Origin: Anodontia alba
Taxonomy: Eukaryota > Mollusca > Bivalvia > Lucinida > Lucinidae
NCBI GenBank assembly: GCA_964016985.1
Contig: OZ024829.1
Span: forward strand, 73,104,110-73,168,109
Length of the DNA: 64,000 bases
Reading direction: 5' to 3'
The position numbers were made by a program, and so were the translations under genes. Under the pieces are notes generated by a model that was not told the DNA's origin, ran no database searches, and saw nothing but the letters and a program-made list of their open reading frames with translations. Shown here piece after piece: positions 1 to 11,837 of this stretch (position 1 is its first letter; each line of letters begins with the position of its first letter).

Positions 1-1975
1 TTAATTACTACCCTATTTCTTACAGAAATAGCCTGCAGCAATCTATTATAACCTTTAGGTATAAAACTATTCCATAAAAGAAATGGCCCGCAGCAGTCTA
101 TTATAGCATTTAGTTACTACAATATTTCATACAGAAACGGATCACAGCAAACTTTTATAGCCTTAAGCTTCTATACTATTTCATACAGAAACAGCCTATA
201 GCAAACGATTATAGCATTTGACTACTATACTATATTTACAGAAACGGCCACCAGCGGACTATTTTAGCCGTTAGTAACTATACAGACACAGCCTACAGAA
301 ACTAGCATAACCTTTCGCTACTATAATGGTTAATACAAAAACGGTACACATAAATCTATTAACGCATTTAGTTATATACCATTTCACACAGGAACAGCCT
401 ACAGCAAACTGTTAAAGAATTTCGCTACTATACTTTTTTATAAAGAAACAGCCACCAGCGGACTATTATAGACTAAAGCTACTATACTGTTTCATACAGG
501 CACAGCCAAAGCAACTGTTATAGCTTTAAGCACTATACTACTTCATACAAGAACAGCATAGAAGAAACTAATATAGCATTTAACCAGTACACTTTTTCAT
601 ACAGAAACAGCCCACAGCAAACTAATATAGCTTTTGGCTACTATACTATTGCATACAGAATCAGCCCACCCCACAGTAAACTGTTAAACCCTTTAGCTAG
701 TATACTATTTCATACAGAAACAGCTTACAGAAACTGTTATAGCCTTTAATAACTATACTATTTTATGCAGAAACAGCCCACAGCAAACTAATATAACCTT
801 TAGCTACTATAGAATTTCATACAGAGCTTACTGCAAATTGTTACCACCTGAAGCTACTAAACTATTCAATACAGAAACCGCCACCAGAAAACTATCATAG
901 CCTTTAGCTACTATACTATTTCGTACAGATACAGCCCACGACAAACTGTTATAGCCTTTAGCTACTATAATAATTCAAACAAAAACAGCCTACAGCAAAC
1001 TATTTCTGGTTCCGATATACCTTGTTGCAAAAGTGGTTTAGACTGACATTATATTTTTCTACCAAGGCTTGATCAGAAGCCTTCTCTCAACCAAATCTAT
1101 TATCCTATTACATACAGAAACAGCCGACAGCAAACTGTCATAGCCTTTAAATACTATACTATTTTATACAGAAGCGACCACCAGCGGACTATTATAGCCT
1201 TTCGCTTCTATACTATTTTGCTCACAAACAGCCTACAGCGAACTATTACAGCCTTAGCTACTATACTATTTTATAACACAAAAGTCTACAGCAAACTATT
1301 ATTGCTTTTAGCTACTATACTATTTCATACAGAAACAACTCACAGCGAACTATTATAGCCTTTAGCTACTACACTATTTTATACACAAACGCAAACTATT
1401 TTAACCTTTAGATGCTATATCATTTTATAAAAAAAAACAGCAAACCATTGTTACCCTTAGCTACTTAACTATTACAAACAGAAACGGCCACCAGCGGACT
1501 ACCATAGCCTTTAGCTACAATACTATTTCATACAGACACAGCCTGGGCTAAACTGTCATAACCTTAAGCTACTATAATATTTCATAAAAAAAAAACAGCC
1601 CACAGCAAACTAGTACAGCGGTTTTTATCTACTCTACTATTACAGGTACATACAGAAACAGCCGTCAACAAACTGTTATAGCCTTTAGCTACTATACTAT
1701 TTTATACAGAAACGGCCACCAGCGGACTATCATAGCCTTTAGCTACTATACTATACCATACAGAAACAGCATACAGCAAACTATTATAGCCTTTAGCTAC
1801 TATACTTTTTCCTACAGAAACAGTCCATAGATAACTATTATAGTCTTTAGCTACTATACTATTTTATACAGAAACAGCCCATAGCAAACTATTTTAGCCT
1901 TTAACTACTATACTATTTTATACACAAACAGACCACAGCAAACTATTTTAGCCTTTAGCTACTATTATGACAAGC
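1..1975. repeat. 54-bp satellite array
   Basis: About 35 diverged head-to-tail copies of a 54-bp monomer built around TAGCTACTATACTATTTCAT and ACAGAAACAGCCCACAGCAA. Adjacent copies near 1688 and 1742 show the 54-bp spacing directly. A distinct monomer variant containing GCCACCAGCGGACT recurs near 247, 451, 1166, 1487 and 1715, with weaker matches near 664 and 880. The array extends beyond the left edge of the window and dissolves at about 1975. One 92-bp piece of reverse-transcriptase sequence is embedded at 1004-1095. No coding capacity was seen. Confidence 0.93.
1004..1095 (-). pseudogene. Embedded fragment of RT element
   Basis: A 92-bp insert in the satellite that matches 2962-3053 closely. 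Read on the minus strand it contains remnants of the RT C-terminal region: a KYNVSL-like stretch, and then in another frame LLQQGISEPE. Both copies stop at the same point (CTCTCAACCAAATCT on the plus strand), so one was probably derived from the other locally rather than by separate retroposition. It is not functional. Confidence 0.75.
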
Positions 1976-2315
1976 TTTTCTCTTCGAAAGAAAAAATGGC
2001 AAAACAAAATCATGCTCAATTGATAATTTAACTGTCCTCAACTCTCTGTTCACTAATAAGTATGCTAAAAAGAGACGGCATTACGAGATTTACCTGAGGG
2101 ACTATTTTTCTCTGATATTACTGTCCCCTGCACTATAATATATAATCATAAAATCTTTACTTTAAACGTAGGAAACCGTTTAAAATGTGTAACTGGATTA
2201 AATTTTAATGCAAATTTTGAGTTTGGAATCGGTTTTGAGCTACTTTATTGTGTTTAATGTTTAAGAATATTTCGTGTGGGTTTCTAGTTAACTGTCTTAT
2301 TAGTATTACTTAAAT
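1976..2315. other. Unannotated spacer
   Basis: AT-rich sequence between the satellite and the RT tail. I see no open frame, repeat or RNA signature. Confidence 0.6.
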
Positions 2316-3053
2316 GGGCTGAAAAACACAAGAACAAAATAACACAAGGCAAGACTTAAAACAAATCATCTGATAGAATAAACCACAAAGCAGCAAAGAG
2401 TAAGACTATCACCGGGACCACCGCTTTAGGATGGTCAGTAGAATAAACCGCCGGGTGATTGGGTTAAAGCGGTTTTACAGCCAGCCAACTTCACCTTAGG
2501 TCCCGATGCTACTCTTAATACAGTAATACATATAAAAAATCGGTTCGCATAAAGGCTCCGAACTCAGTCAAAGCATCAAAGCGAAAACATAAAAATCAAA
2601 TTAATCACTATGATAAACAAAGACGAGTACTCATGGCTAATTCTACTGTGTGCCAGAGTAAATAAAAACCGTTGAACAACGGCGGACCAAGCCAGACAAA
2701 TCGTCAAGCCCCAACCCACTGGTTAAAGTTTTACGAAGAGGCCTTCATTCAGTCTTAGGCCCGAAGCGCCGTCGTGCAGTTAAAGAGTACAGCATAGCCA
2801 TCAACAATGATTGGGTTGATAAATAGGCATGCAGTCTGCCGCATAGTATCCAGGCTAGAGCCGAGTTTTTTATAACGGTTAATTGGTTTTCTGAATTGCT
2901 CCGAAAACTTAGATTTACCCACAATTTTTTCTTAATTTGTACACTGAGTCACCGTAAAATTCTGGCTCCGATATACCTTGTTGCAAAAGTGTTTTTAGAC
3001 TGACATTATATTTTTATATCAAGGCTTGATCAGAAGCCTTCTCTCAACCAAAT
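2316..3053 (-). pseudogene. RT element 3' end, decayed copy
   Basis: Minus-strand copy of the 3' part of the RT element also seen at 40107-40940. From high to low coordinates it shows the GISEPE box, a GDSVYKL-like stretch, FSEQFRKPINRYKK-like sequence and a RQTACLF-like motif. These are followed by the downstream region containing the plus-strand block AACCCACTGGTTAAAGTT (about 2712) and the remnant of a hydrophobic frame (2316-2450). It is broken by frameshifts and lacks both the catalytic RT domain and the final ~170 bp present at 40107-40280. It is a dead 5'- and 3'-truncated insertion. Confidence 0.8.
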
Positions 3054-3725
3054 CTTTATATAAAGTAGTAACTAAATTAGATTTTCTGGCTGGCTAATAA
3101 AAAGAATGCCAATAGAAAAAAGACACCAATATACTATATTAGCTTTGTCAGAAAAAAAAATCATGCATTCTGCTCTATTAATCAAAATGTCTGGAGTAAT
3201 CGGTTCTGCTTGCTTCTTTCTGTAAGGGTTTAATTCTGCTATTCCTTTCAATGTAAGATTTTAAATAAATTTGTTTATTTGTTCCATTGGATATCCAAAT
3301 AAGATATGCATTGATTTCACACCATTAATATAATTTCTTATTGAATCTACCGACTTAAATGTCCTACTCAAGAACTGAATTAATAATTGTAAATTTTAGT
3401 AGAAGCTGGCTAGGTAACCAAGTCAAAATAAAAGCAAGATAATAAGTAAGGCTCCCACTCCACTCTCAAATTTCTTCTGGTACCGTCTACATATGCAGCT
3501 TTATTGGAGTGATCCAAATCTCTTTCCAAGTTTTGTCATTGCTCATCTCAAAAAAGACATAGTGTCAGGGAAAATGGTAACTGTAAACGTAAATTACGCG
3601 CAGTTAAAAGAAACTAGAGCAAGTGCCCGGAGGGTCACGAATACCTCCGATCGGCGCCATTTCTTAATTATGAAATATTTTAAAGTTAATGACAATAATA
3701 TAAGACAAGATATAGTTTACAATGT
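3054..3725. other. Unannotated spacer
   Basis: AT-rich sequence with one 80-codon open frame (3493-3735, plus) that has no recognisable domain and runs into the following repeat. I do not consider it a gene. Confidence 0.5.
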
Positions 3726-4690
3726 CAGTCTCTGAGTGACACAGATCTATCATCCCAAGCACAACTTTCCTGGAGTAAATAGTCTTCAAGACATTAAGCA
3801 AATTTTCTGGGCCATAAAATATAGATCATTGACCTACATATACTTGAGAAATGAATCTGATGGTCACACTGATGCATTATACCAACTATGATGTTAATCA
3901 ATTAAATAATCTAAAAGATATTAAGTAAAATCACTAGACCATGAAATATAGGTCAAACTGATTTATATTTACTTTTGAGGTGAAAGTTTGGTTCACACGT
4001 GTCATTATATGTAAATATGGCATTCAGGTATCAGATAGTGGGAGATATAATACAAAATCACAGGGCTATGAAATTTAGGTCACATAATCACAAAATATGA
4101 TAACAAGACATCAAATTGTCTTCAAGATGTACCATAAAATCACTGGACTATGAAATATAGGTCACAATGACCTGCATTTACTTTTAGGTCAACTGTTGGA
4201 TCATATTAATTCATAATCCCAAATAATGATGTTCATACATCAATTAACATTCAAAATATGCGGCAAATTTACTGGACCATGAAATATAGGTCAAGGTGAC
4301 CTACATTTCTTATGCTGTCAATTGAGGTGTCTCACAGAACCAATATTCCAAGTATCACATTAATCCATAAGCAAAAGACAAAAACTTACCGTAAAATTTT
4401 GACGTAAACATCACACAATTTTCTAAGTCCGTGGCCATGATCTTGGGTCAGCAGCATCAGCAGAATGATGACAGCTATTCTGTAATCATCTCGTTGTAAC
4501 ACTAACCACACATCAACATCCTAAAGTGTAAGCTTTTAAAAATATATGCAAAAGGAAAAAAACTACACGCAAAACTTTGACGCAAAATGTTAACATTCGT
4601 ACGGACGCACTCACGCACGGACGGACGGAAAGACGAGAACTATATACCCCTCGACATACTTCGTATGCCGGCAGTATAATAATACTGGGC
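3726..4690. repeat. Interspersed element with ~127-bp internal repeats
   Basis: The phrase GAAATATAGGTCA with flanks recurs near 3816, 3942, 4069, 4152 and 4279, giving mostly 126-127 bp spacing with one shorter step. It is followed by a unique tail and then a CGGACGGACGGAAAGACG segment and TACCCCTCGACATACTTCGT near 4615-4670. The combination of internal repeats and a CGTCCGTC-rich end is shared with the elements at 11095, 49099, 60285 and 63525. It is probably a decayed member of the same broad class. Confidence 0.7.
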
Positions 4691-4721
4691 TGAAATGACT
4701 GTCGAAAATATTACAAAATCA

Positions 4722-7240
4722 TGAACGCCACTCTATGCTTGCCTTTGTAAGTTTATTACCAATTTCTGAATTACGTGTTCCAGACATTGAGGCGAATAAA
4801 TTCTACAATAGTTCTAATCATTAATATGACGCAGCTCTCTTAACTAGAGGTTATACTCAACTTCATCCTTACATCGGTTCTGAAATCAATCACAAACGTT
4901 ATTTTATCAAAATTTATTTCATAAATAAAAGGATGGAGTTTATTGATTTGCCTAGTATCTTCCGGGACAATTCGGTCATTTCATCCATTCCAACTTATTT
5001 TCAAAATACGGAAACACCCATAATTTGCTATAAATATAACAAATATATTCGACCTATCATTTATGATTTTAATAAACTTGTTTCAGATCTCAATATTGAT
5101 ACAAATACTCCTGAGACCTGAGATTGCTAAGTGTATTGCTATTCAGCACCGGATCATATAATCATTGAGAATTTAAAAATATTTCCTGATTCTAGAATCC
5201 GAAATATAATTTCTAAAGGACCGAAATACCGATTTCCTTCTAATATTGATTTCAATAAATGTAAGGAAGAAATTGCTGCTGCCTTGAATAAATTCGGTAA
5301 TCGATGGTGTAAGCGAGAGTATGTTGAGCAGCCCTTAAAGAATGGAAACTGAGCATTTTGAGAATACTTAATAAACGCATTTCTTTGTATTGTCAAAATA
5401 CAAATTTATTACCTCCTAAACCAAACAAGTTTTTACGTCACCTTAAACTAGGTATCATTACGAAAACACGCCTATTCAAATATAAAGAAAATTTTACCAC
5501 CATAAAGATGGAATATTTTCAGATAAAAAATCCTGATATTTTTTATATTTCTGTTCAAAGTATAGATTGTGGGTACTCATTCGAACCGCCTCGCCGAGGC
5601 GGTTCTAACGAGTACCACAATCTATGTTTTGAACAGAAATAAGAAAATAATGTATACCCCTGTAAACCCCAGTTTTACTATATAAAAGTGGGATTTAAGG
5701 GGGTCAAAATTATATAGGCGTGTTTTCGTGATGTCAAGAATGTCTTTGAAGTATGCTTTGGCTCCGGCAGACAAGGCAGCGAACAATATCATTGTTGTTT
5801 GACGGCTCCATTATGTTAACAGTCTTTAGTAAGAACTCGGTGGTACAAAGGCCTATGAACTCCAACCCTTGATTGAAGAGAGGTCTGTGGTTAATGATCA
5901 AACCTGCCATTCAGCCACCGAGTTTGCTGTAAGTGTTAAAGAAGGCCAAGATAAGTAAGTCTCTTTGTCTTACTGCAATCAAAAAGCATGTGAATAAATA
6001 TTGCGACAAGGTCTATGAAAAATCAGGTAAGAATTTGTTTGGTCCAATAAAAGTTCGAATGAAGTTTTGAATAAACTAAAATCCAGACGCTTCTGTGCAT
6101 CGTCTGTCTACGTATGATTTTTCCACTTCCTCATAATCTTATAAAGGAAAAACTGAATTATATAATTGAATGAACATTTCATAGGGAAGGTTCCCTCTAT
6201 CTTCATGTAACGGAAGAATTTTTTTTTTTTTGTTTACTTCCGAAAAGCATAGAACTTATACTTTATGGTCATTCAAAAAGTGTGTGAAGCTCTCGTCTCT
6301 CTTCTTCAGAATATTTATATAATATTTGGTACTATGCTATTTAGACAAATTATAGGTATGCCGATGTGTACGAGTGGCGCGCCGCTTGTGGCTGTGTTCT
6401 TATTCTGTTATGAAAGAGACTTCATGATGTCTCATTCTGAAAAAAAAAGCAATCTGAAATTATTTAAGCTTTCAGTTCGACGTCTAGATATTTTGACGAT
6501 TTATTAAATGTTGACAATAATTACTTCGATGGGTTTGTCAGTCAAACTTATCCTTCAGATCTTCAATTAAATAAAGCAAATTCTTCTGAAACTGAAGCCC
6601 CGTTTTTTTATTTGCATTTGTCTATTTTAGATGGGTTTATTTCACGCAAAATTCATGATAAACGCAATGACTTTGATTTTGAGATTGTAAGCTTTCCTTA
6701 CTTGGACGGGGATATTCCTCGTCGAGCATCCTACGGTTTTTATATATTGCATTTAATTCGGTTCGCCAGAGTGTCTTGTCATGTTATTGACTTCAAAACT
6801 CGAAATAAATTATTAACGGCGAAACTCCGCAAAGCCTTTTTTAACATTTTATAGATGTCATTTCGATTTAATATCAAAAACTCATTGTTAGACTTAAATC
6901 TCTTCTGCAACAAGGCCCATCGGAATCTAAATTTTATGGTGACTTAATATATAAATTCAGAAAAATTATATGCTTGCAATGATTTTAGCATTCAATTTCG
7001 TTACATCATTCTGTGATTCTGTGATTGGGTACACCATAAATGTAATAAGAACAGACTGTATGCATGGTAGTTAACCCAATCACGGTTAATTACTTTGCTT
7101 CCCTCTTTGGTTGCACGCCGGTGGTTCGGGCCTCAGACTCTATGACGGCTCCGGCCTAAAGACTTTTAAGTAAGTCGGTTGGTGCCTGATGTTCTCTAGT
7201 TGGGCCCATCAGAGTCCAACTTTTCATGCGTTTCATATAT
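4722..7240 (+). pseudogene. Long decayed reverse-transcriptase element
   Basis: The best preserved copy of the window's main RT family, although broken by several stops and frameshifts. In order it shows an N-terminal region with ALLTRGYTQLHPYIG (about 4832) and MEFIDLPSIFRDNSVIS (4933), then GPKYRFPSNIDFNKC (about 5218). Next come an LPPKP...RHLKLGI segment cut by a MITE at 5456, PADKAANNI-like sequence (about 5766), a GMPMCTSGAPLVA motif (about 6355), a YFDDLLNVDN catalytic box (about 6495, one frame away from the preceding frame), and a C-terminal stretch through SILDGFISRKIHDKRNDFDF (about 6630). The conserved 3' region near 7100-7160 follows. RTs of this kind resemble Penelope-like elements, but I did not see a GIY-YIG endonuclease here. 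It cannot make a functional enzyme. Confidence 0.85.
5456..5733 (-). mobile_element. Palindromic MITE, copy 1
   Basis: A 278-bp element bounded by inverted ends CATTACGAAAACACGCCTAT and ATAGGCGTGTTTTCGTGATG. A near-perfect palindrome fills 5548-5639, centred on the GC-rich GCCTCGCCGAGGC. It interrupts the RT relic between LKLGI and the codons that continue the RT. It is inverted relative to the copies at 41226 and 45493. It carries no open frame of its own. No convincing target-site duplication was found. It is a non-autonomous DNA element whose driving transposase is not in the window. Confidence 0.85.
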
Positions 7241-9106
7241 TCAGTGTTATTTTTGGTGTTTACTTGATTCTGAAACCATTGAAAATTATATTTCCCTGAA
7301 TTTTGTACTTGTTTGTATATTTGCAGATTATGCTGAATATCCTAAAAACTTAAACTCTTAGCTGCCGCACAAGGTTTGCATTTCTTCTCATATTGACAAT
7401 AATGTTTACATAAATCTTTAAATATAAAAGAAGAATCATTATTGTAATTTAAAGCAGAAAATGAACCTTTCCCTTATTTAAGGTCACTACTGGTATCAGT
7501 AACGATAACTCTTGCAAGACAAAATGACATTTTGCCTCAAAACAAGAGTATATATTACCCTATTCATCTGACACTTACATATATACATTGACTTGGCACT
7601 TAAAATGCAATTATACTAAGGAAAAATGTTTTTGTTCTAACATGGTTTATTGCCCCTGAATACTATTTTTCTATTGTGTATATGAAAACCTGTAAACTCA
7701 GTAATAATGCAATATCTTAACAGTCTATTTCTAAGATAAGACGAAACTTTTATGAAACCTTATTATGACAAACTGCACACAATAGATGCTTCTGACATAT
7801 AGTGTATTTATTCTTGCAATAGTTATTGTTCCTTGAATTAAAGCATTTATGTAGAAAAATGGGTAAATTCATGTTTTAATTTAATAATTTTCATACTGCA
7901 TCGGATTACAATAAAGTCTGAATGGTAGTATCCATTTGATAAATGCTCGCAACTAGTACACCAGTTTACATAAAACAGTGTTTATGGCATGAGTTATTAT
8001 TGCTCTTATTTAGCAATTTTGGGTGGTAAAATTACCAATGTACGCCCACTAAAACTCACTCAGTCTTCCAAATGAGCAACGCATGCATATAATTCAGTAT
8101 GCATTTTAATTTATTAGACGGATCCTGCAATATGATGTATTTATTACAAATAAGAATTATATTTATGTGGCTAATTGAAACATTTTAATCACATTTTATA
8201 ATGTCGAGCATATGTTCCTTGAAAACATATATATATTTATATATTATAATTATGCAATTATTTAGAAAAATAGAAATTTGCTTTTTGCTATTTTGGGGGT
8301 AGGGTTAAATATCAAGCATTATCTCATTTCACAAAATGGTGAAATTTTATGTAATTTCAGAATCATACTACACAATAAGTAATAATTATTATTTACAAGT
8401 TTAATGAAAATTTACTTTCTGGAAGTGTCTTTGATATTTGAATATTTAGTAATTTCCGTTAAAACTACAGTAATTTTCACCTTTTCGGTGGACCAAAACT
8501 GTTTGTTATAATGTATATTAAAGTTTGCTTTACACCCTTAAGGGTGTCCTTCATTTTGCATATTCTAATGACATTCTGTTGCAATTATTGAAGGCATCTC
8601 ATATGTGTTAGTTGCTGCGTTAGAATAATTTTCTCAGTATTACTAGGTCCTAGAACAACTTTGAAGAAAAATGCTTAAAGAGGTATATATTTGAAGCATC
8701 AGAACTCTAATACAAGGTGGTGACTTCAGCTTTTTATTGTTTTATAACGTACAATGAAATGGGAAAGCTAAATGCATAAGTTAAAGAAAATGTATCGTAG
8801 GGATAAAGAATTGCACCAGGTGTCAATAGCGATCTTAAATATTGTTTAACCACTGCTGATTTGACTACATGTTTTAGGTTAATTAACACCAAAATCCTTA
8901 CAAAACGCTGGTAAAAAGACTTTCTATATAAAAACTCTTTGTTTGTTCAGATCTTTTAGAAGCGTTATGAAGTCACACTTTAGTATAAGTAAAAGGATTG
9001 AAGATGTTCCACATTTTTAGTATTTTCTTTTGCCAGCGTGAGTCAAAATATGTTGAGCGAAGTGCATATGTCCCTTCTTTATCTTTGCGTGATTCATTTT
9101 CTGTGG

Positions 9107-9107
<1 letters not shown>
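7241..9107. other. AT-rich non-coding stretch
   Basis: No credible open frame, RNA gene or dispersed repeat was recognised. It contains short TATATAT runs near 8228. A minus-strand stretch near 7370-7440 would read as a short cysteine-containing peptide, but it is unsupported. Confidence 0.5.

Positions 9108-9137
<30 letters not shown>
9108..9137. repeat. Poly(T) tract
   Basis: Uninterrupted run of about 30 T. It lies about 50 bp beyond the end of the minus-strand open frame at 9190-9666 and would be a poly(A) run on that strand. This could be the tail of a retroposed sequence. Confidence 0.9.
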
Positions 9138-9138
<1 letters not shown>

Positions 9139-9189
9139 ATAAAGGAAACAAAATCAAATAGTTTATTTGATTGATTTTTTTTTTTATTT

Positions 9190-9666
9190 TTATCTTTCTT
9201 GCTTTTGAAGCCAGATTTTTTCGTGAACTGTAGTTTTTGTATGTTTTACTACAATTGTAGACTTAATCTGCTGAAAATCATCCTGCCAACTCTTTAAAAC
9301 TATTTCAATTTCATTTAGACATTCAGATAAAAATGTTTTCAAAGTTTTGAAGTCATATGATAAATTAAGATACACAATCCTCTTTAACAAATTTAATCGA
9401 CCTGATTTCTCAATTTCTTCATTTTTGCTACTTATGTTTTCTAATTCTTCCGCTATAAAACAGTTAAGGTCAAGTTTCTCAAAAGAAATGTTACAACTAG
9501 TATACTCATACCTCAAATACACTTGTGGGTATTTTTTGCGGGTAACGAACTGTGTCTGAAGCTTTAGCTCTGATTTCTGACTATTTCTTTTCATTTTTCT
9601 TATGATCATCAGATGAACAGGAATCAGAGATTTCATAGGATAGCAAGGTTGGTCAGTAAATTCCAC
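9190..9666 (-). CDS. Isolated 158-residue frame of unknown function
   Basis: This is the longest isolated frame in the first quarter of the window and is not obviously a shadow of another. The product is charged and rich in E, K and L. A central helix-prone region is visible (ELENISSKNEEIEKSGRLNL, then LLKRIVYL and CLNEIEIVLKSWQDDF). I see no signal peptide, membrane segment or metal-binding cluster. The EKSGRLNLLKRIVYL-type block resembles a protein family that I associate with repeats in bivalve genomes, but this is recollection and cannot be confirmed here. The poly(A) run just downstream on this strand would fit a retroposed, truncated copy. The chosen start is simply the first ATG. It could be a fragment rather than a complete gene. 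Confidence 0.4.
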   Translation of the reverse strand: MEFTDQPCYPMKSLIPVHLMIIRKMKRNSQKSELKLQTQFVTRKKYPQVYLRYEYTSCNISFEKLDLNCFIAEELENISSKNEEIEKSGRLNLLKRIVYLNLSYDFKTLKTFLSECLNEIEIVLKSWQDDFQQIKSTIVVKHTKTTVHEKIWLQKQER

Positions 9667-10374
9667 CCCGGTATTTATCGGTGGTATTTATGTTACGACT
9701 ATGAGCAGACCGCTGCGAAAACTGATCATATTCTAGTTTTCTTTACCAGTTGTGGTCCCACTTCTACTGTAGTACCACTTGTTTATTAATAGTCCCGTGA
9801 TATAAAAGGTTACGCAACTATAATTGGGCTAAACGCCTTACTATATATACACCCACCGACACTGTCCAAACGAAGGACAATCAGACAACGAAACAGTGCC
9901 GTGAGTGTTTCTCATTGGACAGTTCAGTGAGTGGTACTTTCATATAAATATTATATAATTGTTTGTAGGTTTTTCTGTTAGAATTCCGAGAAGCAGAAAA
10001 GTGAACAGGAAACCCGCAAACTATATATTGAAGCGCACGCTAATCTGATCCTGCATTTGTTACCTGAATTATTTACAAATATCGAGCAGGCTGCGTTGTG
10101 CAGTTAGTCCGGACTTCTCAGGTTGTGCGAATTGTAGCTGCTGTCGTGAGCACTAAGCAGGATGCGCTGACATGTGCAGACTACTCAGTCATATTTTGCT
10201 GCAGCAGGCGCAAGGTGTAGTTTAGTTCATACGAATAAAAACAGTGCAGGGTCGGATTAGCCAATATAATATGTGCGGTACCATATGAATCGCGTAAACA
10301 GAAAGATTAGGTTTTACATATATTATATACAGGGTGTTTGATTATTTTAAATATCATTTTTTTTCGTGTTTACT

Positions 10375-10380
<6 letters not shown>
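9667..10380. other. Unannotated spacer with TATA-like motifs
   Basis: It holds two TATA-like stretches on the plus strand (GATATAAAAGG near 9797 and CTATATATACACC near 9841). They are followed by an imperfect inverted repeat (ACTGTCCAA at 9858 and TTGGACAGT at 9915). A promoter is possible, but no first exon can be supported. Confidence 0.3.

Positions 10381-10465
<85 letters not shown>
10381..10465. repeat. (AT)n microsatellite
   Basis: An uninterrupted AT dinucleotide run of about 85 bp. Confidence 0.97.
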
Positions 10466-10466
<1 letters not shown>

Positions 10467-11094
10467 CTTTCTGGTAAAATATGTTTATAATAACAAGCTG
10501 TTTATGTTCTTTTTAGAACTTTCCAGAAGGAATAATCCAAATTAAGCTATTTTTGGTATCTCATAGAACATTTAGAATGTTCTTGACAAAACTGGAAAAT
10601 TAGTGATGCCTCTAGCAAATTTTTTTTCTAGAATGTTCTTGGATATTATATAAGGAGAAAAACAATTTCATATGGGCATCTTGTATACTTTCATCGGAAA
10701 TTATTCTATACTGGATTACTTTAAAATTTTATTCATTCTGGAATTAAAATCTGAATTCAGGGACTTTAAACGATGATATCAGAAACTGTAATTTAATGGA
10801 TTTGTTTTAGAAATTCTTGTGATATATTTCTGAGGGACTTTGTGACGTAAACTTGAAAGGTACTGTTTACTTAATTTTTTCTGTTTTGCACATTGTCTTA
10901 TTTTAGGTTATCAATAAATATTGTAAATAATTTTAAAGCTTGTTGCTGGTTTCACTTTCATTTCTTTCTTATTACACCTGGCTCGTAAAACATACGCACA
11001 CGCAACACGTAAACAAACGCACGAACATATAGACATGCACACCCACATACATACGCAAGGTTTTATTATTATTCTTATTATTACTATTATTATC

Positions 11095-11790
11095 ATACCC
11101 CCAACTACTTCAAAGAAGTTGGAGGGGCATATTGCTTCTGGTTCGTTCGTCCGTCTGATACATAGCATACATATTTCTTGAGTTATAGTCCTTTGTCATT
11201 TTAGGCATTTTTACATTGCACACTTTTTGTTGCATAGCATAAGTTTTGAACTGTGCATGCTAGGGGTTTGAAATTTCATATTTGAATTTCCTATGAAAAA
11301 ATAATAGCTGACATGTTTTTTTTCTTGTCAGGATTATGCCCCTTTCCTGAGTTATGGCCTTTTGAAAAAATATGGATGAGATCTTGCTAGCAAAATATCG
11401 TAAAAACTATTGAAGGTAGAGACTTGAAATTTGAAGAACAGATTGGTAGCGATGAGTAGAGTTAACTTTTGAATAAATTCTGAACAGTACATCTTGAGTT
11501 GTAACCCTTTGTCATTTTTGGCATTTTACATTGCACACTTTGATGCATAGCCTAACTTTTGAACTGTGCATGCTAGGGTTTTGAAATTTAATATATGGAT
11601 TCCTCATGAAAAAATAGCTGACAGCAAAATATCTAAGGACCCACTTGAGTTATGCTCATAAAATTTTGCAAGCAATTTGGAACCAAGTTGTAAATAACCT
11701 GATCACATTTTGATTGGAGTAATGTTCCTTTTCAACTTTAGCATTTTGTATTGCCAAGCATATAGTTAGGGACAAAGTGTTTTACAAACA
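11095..11790. repeat. Hairpin-led element with ~314-bp direct repeats
   Basis: It opens with a hairpin in which CCCCAACTACTTC pairs with GAAGTTGGAGGGG across AAA (about 11100-11130), followed by GTTCGTTCGTCCGTCTG. Two copies of a ~140-bp block, marked by GAACTGTGCATGCTAGGG, lie about 314 bp apart near 11250 and 11560, and a weak third begins near 11720. The hairpin plus CGTCCGTC layout matches the elements at 49099 and 63525, although the sequences differ. Confidence 0.65.
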
Positions 11791-11796
11791 CATTTC

Positions 11797-11801
<5 letters not shown>

Positions 11802-11836
<35 letters not shown>
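11802..11836. repeat. (TTA)n microsatellite
   Basis: A run of TTA/ATT triplets of about 35 bp. Confidence 0.95.

Positions 11837-11837
<1 letters not shown>

Noticed and set aside
1..1975. CRISPR-like array
   Set aside because: Monomers are contiguous and diverged, without unique spacers, and the context is eukaryotic.
7370..7440. Minus-strand cysteine-containing peptide
   Set aside because: Too short, with no flanking splice sites and no relatives seen.
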